Origin: Actinomyces sp. 432
GTDB taxonomy: Bacteria; Actinomycetota; Actinomycetes; Actinomycetales; Actinomycetaceae
NCBI RefSeq assembly: GCF_009930875.1
Contig: NZ_CP025249.1
Coordinates: 2,542,001 to 2,606,000 of the forward strand
Reading direction: 5' to 3'
Length of the DNA stretch: 64,000 nt
Part shown: one piece after another, positions 20,792 to 29,710 of the stretch
How the letters are laid out: the number at the start of each line of letters is the position of its first letter
Position numbering within the stretch: the stretch's first letter is position 1
Notes under the pieces: model-generated
The model's input: the letters and a program-made list of their open reading frames with translations, nothing else
Told to the model about the DNA's origin: nothing
The model's database searches: none
Position numbers and translations under genes: made by a program

Positions 20792-22420
20792 ATGGCCCAC
20801 AATGACCCTGTGTCCTCAGCCATGAGCCCCGACTTCGAACCGCACCCCACTGCGCCCCCAGTCCGGCGCCAGGCGCGGACCGGAAACGGGGACGGGCCGG
20901 AGGCAACCGCCCGGCACCACGCCAGACCCGCTGCCCGCGCCGCAGCGGCCCACGCAGCCATGATGGGGACCGCCGAGCCCACCGACCCACTGGACCCGGA
21001 AGGGCCGGGCGCGATGGCACGCGAGCTGGCGGCCCCAGAGGACGCCACCGGCATACGCGGCCTGCTGGCACGCCTGGGACTGCGCAACCGCTTCGAGCGC
21101 GTGGCCCGGTTCTCCCCCGCACGCCTGGCCATCACCGTGTTCGCCATCATCGTCGCGGGGATTGCGGCTCTGCTCAGCCTGCCGATCGCCACGGCGAGCG
21201 GGCAGCGCGCCCCCTTCGTGGACGCCCTGTTCACGGCGACGTCGGCCGTATGCGTGACCGGGCTGACCACCGTGGACACCGCCACCTACTGGTCAACATT
21301 CGGGCAGCTGGTCATCATCACCGGCGCCGCGATCGGCGGCCTGGGCATCATGACGATGGCCTCGCTGCTGTCCTTCGCCGTGTCCCGCCACCTGGGACTG
21401 ACGCAGCGCATGCTCACCGCCTCGGAGAACATGGCGGGGCTGGGCGACGTCATCTCACTGCTGCGCGCAGTCGCCTACGCAGCCTTCGGCGTCGAGGCGG
21501 TGCTGATGGCGGTGCTGCTTCCCCGCTTCCTCACGCTGGGGCTCGACTTCGGGCACGCCGCCTGGTACGCGTTCTTCATGGCGCTGTCCATCTTCAACAA
21601 CGCCGGCTTCGTAGTCATGCCTGAGGGGCTGGCGCCCTATGCCAGCGACTGGTGGATGGGACTGCCGATCGTACTGGGCACCTTCTTGGGCGCCATCGGC
21701 TTCCCGGTGATCCGCGACGTGGCGCGCAACCGCCGTCGTCCCCGCCAATTGACCCTGCACAGCAAGCTGACACTGACCACCTACACCGCGCTCAGCGCCT
21801 TCTCCGCCGTGGCCATCGGCGCCTTCGAGTGGAACAACCCCAACACCTACGGGACGCTGTCCACCGGCGGGAAGCTTCTGACCGCACTGGTGAACAGCGT
21901 CAACGCCCGTTCCTCCGGGCTGTCAACGATTGCGCCGGAGCACATGCACGAGTCGACCTGGCTGCTGCAGGACGCACTCATGTTCGTCGGCGGCGGCTCG
22001 GCCTCCACGGCCGGCGGCATCAAGGTGTCCACCTTCGCGGTGCTGGTGCTGGCAATTCTGGCCGAGGCGCGCGGCGACCAGGACATCGAGGCCTTCGGGC
22101 GGCGCATCACCCTCTCAACCGTGCGCCTGAGCGTGGCAGTGTCATTCATCGGTGTCAGCATCGTCGGCATCTCCTCCCTGCTGCTGCTGGAGCTGACCGA
22201 CTTAACCCTGGACCGCATCCTGTTCGAGGCGATCAGCGCCTTCGCCACCGTGGGCCTGTCCACGGGGATTACCCCGATCCTGCCGCCGAGCGCGAAGTAC
22301 GTCATCATCGTGCTGATGTTCATCGGTCGCGTAGGCACGATGACGGCGGCCTCCGCGCTCGCACTGCGCGAGCGCCGCCGGGTGATCCGCATGCCCGCAG
22401 AGCGGCCCCTGATCGGCTGA
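20792..22420 (+). CDS. Potassium uptake channel subunit TrkH/KtrB
   Basis: 542 residues from ATG 20792; ATG 20822 and a GTG at 20810 are alternatives, and no clear ribosome site decides. A 100-residue Ala/Pro-rich cytosolic tail precedes the four pore-loop repeats of the family: TATSAVCVTGLTTVDT, SIFNNAGFVV, NARSSGLST and ISAFATVGLSTGI, which carry the selectivity-filter glycines. It imports K+ with a regulatory TrkA/KtrA ring; that gene is at 24702, separated by two unrelated genes. Confidence 0.93.
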   Translation: MAHNDPVSSAMSPDFEPHPTAPPVRRQARTGNGDGPEATARHHARPAARAAAAHAAMMGTAEPTDPLDPEGPGAMARELAAPEDATGIRGLLARLGLRNRFERVARFSPARLAITVFAIIVAGIAALLSLPIATASGQRAPFVDALFTATSAVCVTGLTTVDTATYWSTFGQLVIITGAAIGGLGIMTMASLLSFAVSRHLGLTQRMLTASENMAGLGDVISLLRAVAYAAFGVEAVLMAVLLPRFLTLGLDFGHAAWYAFFMALSIFNNAGFVVMPEGLAPYASDWWMGLPIVLGTFLGAIGFPVIRDVARNRRRPRQLTLHSKLTLTTYTALSAFSAVAIGAFEWNNPNTYGTLSTGGKLLTALVNSVNARSSGLSTIAPEHMHESTWLLQDALMFVGGGSASTAGGIKVSTFAVLVLAILAEARGDQDIEAFGRRITLSTVRLSVAVSFIGVSIVGISSLLLLELTDLTLDRILFEAISAFATVGLSTGITPILPPSAKYVIIVLMFIGRVGTMTAASALALRERRRVIRMPAERPLIG

Positions 22421-22431
22421 CTCGGCCCCCG

Positions 22432-23108
22432 TCAGCCACCCATCATGCCGGCCAGGGCATGCGCGGTGGCGGTGACGTCGTCGTGCCAGCCGGGCTCGCC
22501 GACGACGGCTCTCCGTACCAGCAGGCCCATGGCGGCGTTGTGCACGACCGCAGCCACCGCCTCCGCATCGAGGTTCCGGGCGATGTCTCCGCGTGCCTGC
22601 CACCGCCGGAGCGCACTGACGATCTCGGCACGCAACCGGACATAGTGCTCGGCATTGGCGGCGCGCAGATCCGGCTGGCGCGCCAGCTCGGCCCAGATGG
22701 CGACCTGGAGCTCGACGCGCGCTACTGCGCGAGCCCCCGCCTGAGCCGCCTCGCCGCCGCAGCCCTGTCCCGTAGCGCCGGGACTACCGTCGGCGGCCTC
22801 CCGCTTGTACCTCCAGGCCATCTCGACGGCGTCGACGAAAGCGGACTCAAATGGGGGAGCTCCCCCGCGGCGGGCAGCCCCGCCATCCAGTCCACCACGG
22901 GGTTGATCGCCTGTCCGAGCACAGCCCGGACCAAGGACTCCTTCCCCTGGGGAAAGTACCGGTAGACGGTGGAGGAGGACATGCCGGCCTCGGCGATGAT
23001 TTCGTCCATTGAGGCGCCGTCGAAGCCGCTGCGGGAAAAGCAGGCCTCCGCCGCCGCCACGATTCGGGCGGTCTGGCGGTCCCGGTAGGACTGAGTGACG
23101 CGGGGCAT
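22432..23108 (-). CDS. TetR-family repressor, one frameshift
   Basis: ATG 23108. The DNA-binding domain is typical: RDRQTARIVAAAEACFSRSGFD, then MDEIIAEAGMSSSTVYRYFPQGKESL. After GLPAAGELP the frame breaks, and the rest (PFESAFVDAVEMAWRYKREA to the stop at 22432) is in another frame. One base restored in the GGGGG at 22853-22857 joins them as ELPPFESAFVDAV. Repaired length is about 225, normal. It diverges from the hydrolase gene, and the 28-bp palindrome at 23158-23185 lies between them, so it most likely represses both. Confidence 0.88.
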
Positions 23109-23157
23109 GGGGCCAGGATATGCGCGCCGGTACAGCCCCGCCCGCCCTAGGCCCAAG

Positions 23158-23185
23158 CCAAATCAAAACGAATGTTTTGATTTGG
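23158..23185. promoter_or_regulatory. Perfect palindromic operator of the TetR/hydrolase divergon
   Basis: Arms ccaaatcaaaac (23158-23169) and gttttgatttgg (23174-23185) are exact reverse complements around gaat. It lies 49 bases before the TetR start and 60 before the hydrolase start, and its AT content stands out from the surroundings. Confidence 0.85.
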
Positions 23186-23245
23186 CGGGAACAGCTGCTA
23201 GCCTTCCACGCCAAACAGAAACGTTCGTTGTTGCTAGGAGGGCAG

Positions 23246-24430
23246 TTGAACACTTTGCACGCATTCGACCTTGACATCCCGCCCCTGGGCGCGCAGGCGC
23301 TTCCGGCCGCCACCGACCACGCCTTCCAGGCGCTGCGCTGGGCCGAGCTGATTGGTCCCCACGCGATCGAGGAGATCCGCGCGCTGTCACCGCTACCAAG
23401 CACAAATGCCGGCTGGGTTGAGGCGTACCTGCACCTCGGTCGGGCCGCCCGCGCGGCCGACCGGCAGTTCGATGCCGCCATCTACGAGCGTGCAGCCCAG
23501 TTCTTCATGGCGGGCGACGACCCGCGCCGCCTTCCCACCCGGCACCGCTTCGTGCGCACCATGCAGCACCTGTTCGCGCTCAGCCCCGTGCGAGTAAGCT
23601 GCGACGGCGCCGATCTCCCCGCCTACGACCTGCCCGCCCAGGGTTTGGCGCCGGGCGAGGAGCCTCGCAGCACCTGGGTGCTCTTCGGCGGGTTCGACTC
23701 CTACATTGAGGAGTGGTTCCCGCTGCTGGCCGCGATCGCACAGCGGGGGCATCGCGTGATCGCCTTCGAGGGCCCCGGTCAGGGCGAGGTCCTGGAGGAG
23801 CAGCGCGTGCCGCTCACGGTGGAGTGGGAGCGGCCGGTGTCGGCAGTACTGGACCACTTCGGGCTCCAGGAAGTCACGCTGGTTGGCCTGTCCCTGGGTG
23901 GAGAGTTGGTGATCCGGGCCGCCGCCTTCGAGCCGCGAGCCGCGCGTGTGGTGGCCTGGGACGTCATGGACGACTTCCTCGACGTCGCCATGCGGCAGGC
24001 GGCGCCCGTGCCGTCGCGCTTGGGCCGGGCACTGGTCGGGATGCCGGGCGGATTGGTGAATCGCCTGCTCGCCTTGGCAGGTAGGCACTCCGTCGTCCAG
24101 TGGGGGCTGGAGCAGGGGATGCGGGTAACCGGCACCGACTCCCCGGCACAGTTCCTGCGCTTCGCCGGGCGGCTGCACACCCGCGAGGTTTCCGCGCAGG
24201 TGCGCGGAGACGTGCTGCTGCTCGCCGGGGCGCAGGACCACTACGTTCCCCTGGCCCAGCTGCCCCGGCAGGTGCGCACCCTGACCGGTGCTCGCTCGGT
24301 GACCACCCGCGTGTTCACCGCGGCAGAGGGCTGTGCCTCCCACTGCCAGGTAGGCAACCTGGGCCTGGCGGTGCGCACCATCCTCGCTTGGGAGGAGCCG
24401 CTGCTGTCAGGGGTTGGCCCGGGGCATTAG
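23246..24430 (+). CDS. Alpha/beta hydrolase under TetR control
   Basis: 394 residues from a TTG start, chosen because AGGAGGG ends 3 bases before it; a second TTG at 23255 is possible. The N-terminal 150 residues form a helical region. The hydrolase core shows strand LFGGFDSYIEEWFP, nucleophile S216 in GLSLGG, D331 in AGAQDHYVP and H366 in CASHCQ. No signal peptide. The layout resembles FrsA-like or 2,6-dihydropseudooxynicotine hydrolase-like proteins, but the substrate is unknown. The operator and divergent TetR suggest induction by its substrate or a related compound. Confidence 0.82.
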   Translation: MNTLHAFDLDIPPLGAQALPAATDHAFQALRWAELIGPHAIEEIRALSPLPSTNAGWVEAYLHLGRAARAADRQFDAAIYERAAQFFMAGDDPRRLPTRHRFVRTMQHLFALSPVRVSCDGADLPAYDLPAQGLAPGEEPRSTWVLFGGFDSYIEEWFPLLAAIAQRGHRVIAFEGPGQGEVLEEQRVPLTVEWERPVSAVLDHFGLQEVTLVGLSLGGELVIRAAAFEPRAARVVAWDVMDDFLDVAMRQAAPVPSRLGRALVGMPGGLVNRLLALAGRHSVVQWGLEQGMRVTGTDSPAQFLRFAGRLHTREVSAQVRGDVLLLAGAQDHYVPLAQLPRQVRTLTGARSVTTRVFTAAEGCASHCQVGNLGLAVRTILAWEEPLLSGVGPGH

Positions 24431-24486
24431 GAGGCGCGGGAGCCCGGACCGAGCATTCACCGTCCAAAGGCGGTTGGCCGACCCAG

Positions 24487-24597
24487 CGCGCCGGATCGCC
24501 CCACGTAGGCGCGGGCACGGGACGCACCTGCGCCAGTCGAGCCCCGCGCGCCGGATCGCGCCGAACTCGGCGGGAACAACGACCGATCTCGGCGGAG
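24487..24597. repeat. Intergenic repeats between hydrolase and trkA
   Basis: The 271-base gap at 24431-24701 has no gene. It holds two copies of gcgcgccggatcgc about 58 bases apart, and a pair of ccga(a/t)ctcggcgg motifs at about 24560-24596 resembling those at 1551-1591. Confidence 0.5.
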
Positions 24598-24701
24598 GGG
24601 ACTACCGTTGGGTGCGGTGCCCGGCCGGTGACGTCAGCCGAGCACCGCTCGCTATCATCCGCCGAGTATCCACACATCGCCATTATCGCCATTGAGGACT
24701 C

Positions 24702-25370
24702 ATGCCTGACCGCTCCGCCTACAACGACTCGACCCTGGTGATCGGGCTCGGCCGCTTCGGCTCGGCCATGGCCGCCACCCTGGACCGCCTGGGCCGGGAG
24801 GTCCTGGCCGTCGAGCGGGACCCCGTCCTCGTGCGCCAGTGGACCGGACGTATCCCGCTGGTGGAGGCGGACGCCACCGATATGGAGGCCCTCGAGCAGC
24901 TGGGGGCCACCGAGTTCGGCACAGCCGTGGTGGGCGTGGCCACCTCCCTGGAGGCCAGCGTGCTGATCACCGGCAACCTGGTGGACTTGCAGACCCCGCA
25001 GATCTGGGCGAAGGCCGTCTCCCGCGCGCACGGCCGTATCCTGCGCCGCATCGGCGCCCACCACGTGGTCTACCCGGAGTTCGACGCCGGGCAGCGCGCC
25101 GCCCACCTGGTATCCGGCCGCATGCTGGACTACATCGAGATGGAGAAGGGCGGCTTCACCATCGTCAAGATGCGCCCGCCGGCCGAGCTGCACGGCTTCA
25201 CCATCGGCGAGTCCAAGATCCGCTCCCGCTACGGCGTGACCGTCTTCGGCCTGATGAGCCCGGGAGAGCCCTTCGAGTACGCCACCCCCGCCACCCTGGT
25301 ATCCCCCGACGACGTCCTAGTGGTCGGCGGAGACGCCATGCTCCTGGAGCGCTTCGCCAACCGCGGCTGA
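24702..25370 (+). CDS. Potassium channel regulatory subunit TrkA/KtrA
   Basis: 222 residues, one RCK_N plus one RCK_C domain, the KtrA size. The Rossmann nucleotide site LVIGLGRFGSAMAATLDRLG is followed by the acidic end AVERDP of beta-2, binding ATP/ADP or NAD(H). The C-terminal domain starts near GFTIGESKIRSRYGV. It forms a ring on the cytosolic face of TrkH (20792-22420) and gates it. The two genes are usually adjacent; here a TetR/hydrolase unit lies between. Confidence 0.92.
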   Translation: MPDRSAYNDSTLVIGLGRFGSAMAATLDRLGREVLAVERDPVLVRQWTGRIPLVEADATDMEALEQLGATEFGTAVVGVATSLEASVLITGNLVDLQTPQIWAKAVSRAHGRILRRIGAHHVVYPEFDAGQRAAHLVSGRMLDYIEMEKGGFTIVKMRPPAELHGFTIGESKIRSRYGVTVFGLMSPGEPFEYATPATLVSPDDVLVVGGDAMLLERFANRG

Positions 25371-25433
25371 CCCGAGTAGGTCGCCAGGCGGCCAAAGAAT
25401 GCCGCGACGCCGCCGGCACGCGCATGCCCGGGC

Positions 25434-25497
25434 GACGGTTCGGCACTTCGCACGACGGTTCGTACCTTTGCACCGACGCTTCGTACCTTTCGGCGAC
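25434..25497. repeat. Left part of a 20/21-bp phased repeat array
   Basis: Copies of gacggttcgta (with variants) start at 25434, 25454 and 25475, and a fourth is split by the IS element at 25495. They are in inverse orientation to the copies right of the IS (26986-27130). The last 15 bases, 25483-25497, form the left target duplication. Confidence 0.75.
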
Positions 25498-26953
25498 TGT
25501 GCTGTCTCCACACTTCTGGGACGGTTGAGTCTCATGACTTCTGGGACGGTTGAGTCTCATGGGTTTTGGGACGGTTGGGAGCGGGGTGAGCGGGGTGGCC
25601 TGCTGATGATTCCGTTGGGTGGTTTGGAAGCGTTGATGGTGGCCCGGCTGTGGGTCTGGGCCTGGGTGGGCTGGGGCCAGGGGATCGCGGCGAAGTGTGT
25701 TCCGGCCTGGTCGTAGAGGTCCAGGCGGGTGGGGTACTGGCGGAACTCGATTGTCTGGCCGGCCATGAAGGATCCGACGTAGATGATGCGGCCTTTGTAG
25801 GTCACGGTCCCGTTGCTCAGGGACTGTCTGCTGGTGATGGTGGGGTCGGTGCTGGCAGCCTGCGGCAGGCTCAGCGGCACAGGCCCGGATAGCGCGTCAA
25901 GGTTGATTGGGGAGGGATTGGGCAGGGCCCGGGGGACCTGGTGCCACACGCGTATGGGGGTTATGGATATTCCCAGCCCCTGGTGCTGGCGCTCGGTGTT
26001 GTAGTAGGCGGTGAAGTGCACCAGTCCGGCGTTTAGGTCCTCCAGGGTGGTGTAGGGGTGCGCTGCCAGCCACAGCTGGAGGGGCTTATGGGAGCTTTCG
26101 ACCTTGCCCTGGGTCTGTGGGTGACCGATGGCGCCGCTGATCGGACGGATCCCCAGGCTGGCCAGCCACCTCTCTGTCCGCCCGAATCCGGTGGTGCGGT
26201 GAGTGTTGAAGGCCCTGCCGTTGTCGGTCAGGATGGCTGCGGGCCGCCCCCAGGAGTCGAACGCCTCGGACAGGATCTGGCGTGTGGCCTCATGCGTCTC
26301 CCCGCCCCAGGCCGCCTTGAGCGCCACCAGCACCCTGGAGCAGTCATCGATGACCTGGTAGATGGTCACCGCACGCCCCTGGATACTCCACTCGATACCG
26401 TCCAGCTGCCACAGCTCGTTAGCGCTGGTACGCGTGAACCGCTTGAAAGACACCCGCGGGCGCTTGCGTGGCGCCGGGACCACCAGCCCCATGGCCCGCA
26501 TGCGCCTGGCAATAGTCGCCCGCGACGGGGCCGGGTTTGCCCCCGCCCCGGACAGCACCCACCACACCGACCACGGACCCGCATCCTTCCCGTCGGCAAC
26601 CAGCTCCCGGCGTACCTGGGCGATACGCTCATCAACCCGCTCATCCCAACGGCGCGCCGGGTGCAGCGGCGCCCTGGAACGGGCGACCAGCGCCGCCCCC
26701 GGCCCCTCCTGCTTGGCCCGCTTACGGATCCGGTAGAACGAGGACTTCGAGACCCCCACCTGCCGGCAGAACTCCTCCACGCTCACACCCGCAACCCGCG
26801 AGTCGAACTCAATGATGCGCTGACGCTTGAACGGCGAAACTGCATAGCCCATCCCCCAACCCAACCCCACCCAGGGCCTCCCAGAATCTCACGACTTCTG
26901 ACACTCCCAGATGTCATGAGATCCAACAGTCCCAGAAGTCATGAGACATCACA
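25498..26953 (-). mobile_element. IS481-family insertion sequence with 15-bp target duplication
   Basis: 1456 bp. Left end tgtgctgtctcc and right end (complement) tgtgatgtctca both lead into acttctgggac; the ends match at 21 of 25 positions. The element is flanked by identical 15-mers gtacctttcggcgac (25483-25497 and 26954-26968), a clean target duplication. Just inside the left end are two exact 25-bp tandem units (25512-25536, 25537-25561) and a degenerate third; related motifs lie near the right end. One transposase gene fills the element. TGT ends and long duplications fit IS481. Confidence 0.93.
25557..26852 (-). CDS. IS481-family transposase
   Basis: 431 residues from ATG 26852 (an in-frame GTG at 26870 is possible). 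The N-terminal helix-turn-helix contains VSVEEFCRQVGVSKSSFYR. An rve-type DDE core follows: D in LWQLDGIEWSIQG, D in AAILTDNGRAF, E in THPQTQGKVESSHKPL-like context (seen as HPQTQGKVESSHK). The extended C-terminus is basic and ends within the subterminal repeats. The frame is intact, so the element may be active. Confidence 0.94.
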   Translation of the reverse strand: MGYAVSPFKRQRIIEFDSRVAGVSVEEFCRQVGVSKSSFYRIRKRAKQEGPGAALVARSRAPLHPARRWDERVDERIAQVRRELVADGKDAGPWSVWWVLSGAGANPAPSRATIARRMRAMGLVVPAPRKRPRVSFKRFTRTSANELWQLDGIEWSIQGRAVTIYQVIDDCSRVLVALKAAWGGETHEATRQILSEAFDSWGRPAAILTDNGRAFNTHRTTGFGRTERWLASLGIRPISGAIGHPQTQGKVESSHKPLQLWLAAHPYTTLEDLNAGLVHFTAYYNTERQHQGLGISITPIRVWHQVPRALPNPSPINLDALSGPVPLSLPQAASTDPTITSRQSLSNGTVTYKGRIIYVGSFMAGQTIEFRQYPTRLDLYDQAGTHFAAIPWPQPTQAQTHSRATINASKPPNGIISRPPRSPRSQPSQNP

Positions 26954-26968
26954 GTACCTTTCGGCGAC

Positions 26969-27130
26969 GCTACGTACCCCTACTGTACGAACCGTCACCG
27001 TGGGGTACGAATCGTCGACCGGAACGTACGAACCGTCGCCACGAGGTACGAACCGTCACCCCGAGTTACGAACCGCCAACTGGAACACCAACCAGAACAT
27101 ACGAACCGTCGTGCCGACATACGAACCACC
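26969..27130. repeat. Right part of the 20/21-bp phased repeat array
   Basis: Copies of tacgaaccgtc or close variants start at 26986, 27006, 27027, 27047, 27067, 27100 and 27120; a decayed copy is visible near 27086. Spacing is 20, 21, 20 and 20, about two helical turns. The rest of the gap up to 27293 holds no gene I can support. Confidence 0.75.
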
Positions 27131-27293
27131 GCGCCAGCACAGCCCCGAACACCAACTGCCACTCCCCGCACGCCACCTAGGTAGGGGCCGCAGAAACCGG
27201 ACAGGCACAGCTTCACCTGAGCATCGGCGCGCACCCCCGTTGGCAGCGCCCACCGGTCCTTGACCCGGTCGTGCAGGGCCGCGCCACCGGGCT

Positions 27294-29670
27294 TCAGGGT
27301 GCCGTCGGCGCGGGCGTGACGGCGACCGGCGTGGTGAGCACGCGGCCCTCGCCGACCACGCGGCGCGCACCGGTGATCTCAACCGCGAGCGGGTCCAACC
27401 GGTCCTCACTGCTGGTGCCGGCGGCGAGCAGGATCTGGCCGGGTTCGACAATGCGCCGGTGGTCGACGCCGGTGAAGGAGGTGCGGTCGGCGTGCACTGT
27501 GAAGGTGACGCGCTTGGACTCCCGCGCCTCCAGGTCCACCTTGGCGAAGCCGATGAGGACCTTCAGCGGGCGCACCACCTCGGCCACCGGGTCGGATAGG
27601 TACAGCTGGACGACTTCGGCCCCGGGGCGGTCGGAGGTATTGGTGACCGTGACCGCGTAGTCGACCTGGCCGTCGGCGTCCATCTGGGCGGCGGAGACGG
27701 CGGGGCCGGTGAGCGCGAAGGCCGAGTAGCTGAGCCCGTAGCCGAAGGGGTACAGCGGGGTGGGGTCCAGGTTGGAGATGCCGTCGGCGTGCCAGGCGAG
27801 TGGTGCCGCCAGGTAGGTGCCCGGCTGGCCGCCACGGCCATTCGGAATGGCGACGGGCAGCCGCCCGGAGGGGTTGATGGCACCGGTGAGCACGCCGACA
27901 ATGGCGTCGGCGCCCTCCACGCCAGGCATGAAGGCCTGCACGATGGCGGCGCAGCGATCGGCGTACTCCCCCAGCGCGTAGGGGCGCCCGGTGACCAGCA
28001 CCAGCACGGTGGGGGTGCCGGTAGCCAGCACCGCCTCCAGCAGCTCGCCCTGGCGTCCGGGCAGGCCCAGGTCGACGACGTCGCAGCCCTCCCCGGAGGT
28101 CCCCCGCCGAAGAGCCCGGCGATGTCCCCGAGGGCGACGATGGCGACGTCGGCGGCCGCGGCGGCGGCGACAGCAGCATCGAAGTCCTCCGTGCGCCCAT
28201 CGATGAAGCCGACGCCCTGGTGGAAGGCGGCTTCGCCCGGGTGGGCGGCACCCAGCGCGGTGGGCAGGTCGCGGATGTCCAGTCCCGTGGTGCGGCCGCC
28301 GTCGCGGCTTAGCACATGGTTGGGGAAGGAGTAGCAGCCCAGGAAGGAGCGCACGTCCTCCCATACCGGACCGGACACGGCCACGCTCGCATCGGGGTTC
28401 AGCGGCAGCACGCCGTCGTTCTTCAGCAGAATCACGGACTCCTCGGCCATCGCGCGGGCGACGGCCCGGTTGCCGGGCGAGTCGAGGTCGCGGTCCGCCT
28501 CGACGCCGGTGGTCGGGTCCCAGTCGGCGTCAAGCAGGCCCAGCTCGGCCTTCTGGGTCAGCACCCGTGCCACGGCGGTGTCGAGCTCGGTCTCGGTTAG
28601 CAGGCTGGCGTCCAGGGCGGCCTCCAGGTGGGAGTAGCAGGTGGTCTCCGGCAGCTCCACGTCCAGTCCGGCACGCACCGCGAGCGCGGCGGCGTGGGCG
28701 TAGTCCCCGGCCACGTGGTGCATGGCCTGGAGGAAGCGCACCGACCAGTAGTCGGAGACCACGGTGCCGGTAAAGCCCCAGCGCTCGCGCAGCACCTGCG
28801 TGAGCAGGTGGCGGGAGGCTGCCACGGGCTCGCCGTCGATGTCGGAGTATGAGTTCATCACGCTGGCGACGCCGCCCTCGCGTACAGCCATCTCGAAGGG
28901 AGGCAGCATGATGTCCTCCAGCTCGCGCGTGCCCATGGACACCGGCGCGTGGTTGCGGCCGGCCTTCGAGGCCGGATAGGCGACGAAGTGCTTGAGGGTG
29001 GCGTGCACTCCCTGGGCCTGCAGGCCGCGCACGTAGGCGGTGCCGAGCGTGCCCACCAGGTAGGGGTCCTCCCCGCAGGTCTCCTCCACGCGCCCCCACC
29101 GGTAGTCGCGCACCACGTCCAGCAGCGGCGCCAGGCCCTGGTGGACGCCGACGGCGTGCAGGTCGGCACCGATGCGCCGCGCCATCTGCTCCACGAGTGC
29201 TGGGCGCCAGGTGGCGCCCCAGGCGATGGCGGCCGGGTATACGGTCGCCCCCAGCGCGGTGAAGCCGGTCAGGCACTCCTCGTGGGCGATGGCCGGGATG
29301 CCGAAGGCGTTGCGGGATACGACCTCGCGTTGGAGCCGTGCCAGCTTGGCGGTGCCGTCCGCGACGCTTACGGGGTCCGTGCCGTAGATGCGGGTCAGGT
29401 GGCCCAGTCCGCCATCGATACTCTCCCCCCATCCCTGGCGCCCTACCGCGAACGCGTCGGCCATGGGGCCACCTGGTGAGCGGTGTCCGCGGGGCCCGCC
29501 TGGCCGTCGAGTTCTCCGGCGCCGGCGGGTTCCGGTGCGGGGACGGACTCTTCCTCATTGCGCTCCCAGAAGGAGGCGAGCTGGTGGATCTTCTCCCGCC
29601 GGCTCATGGCCGCTAAGAGGGCGGTGGCACGCTCGTGCGCGGGCAGGGAGGTGTTGTTCCAGGTGTTCAC
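27294..29670 (-). CDS. GH3 beta-xylosidase/beta-glucosidase, two frameshifts
   Basis: Three frame segments form one GH3 enzyme of about 792 residues. The N-terminus starts MNTWNNTSLPAHERATALL (29670). The first break is at GGGG 29465-29468 (restores QVAPMADAF). The second is at CCCCC 28101-28105 (restores GLFGGGTSGEGCDVV). Domains in order: TIM barrel with KHFVAYPASKAGRNHAP and nucleophile Asp in VVSDYWSVRF; alpha/beta sandwich; C-terminal fibronectin III-like domain (GAEVVQLYLSDPVAEV). No signal peptide, so it acts on imported oligosaccharides. Linkage to a CE7 esterase across the importer suggests xylo-oligosaccharides; glucosidase activity is possible. Confidence 0.9.
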
Positions 29671-29710
29671 GGTTGGCTCCAGGTTGCGGTGGTTGACGGT
29701 CGGCCCCGGG

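Noticed and set aside
22432..23108. Calling the TetR gene and the other broken genes pseudogenes
   Set aside because: All breaks are single missing bases in G/C runs with intact flanking frames, so sequencing error is more likely than decay.
26969..27130. Repeat array considered as a CRISPR
   Set aside because: Conserved cores are about 11 bases, gaps about 10, copies degenerate and inverted on the left side, and no cas genes are present.
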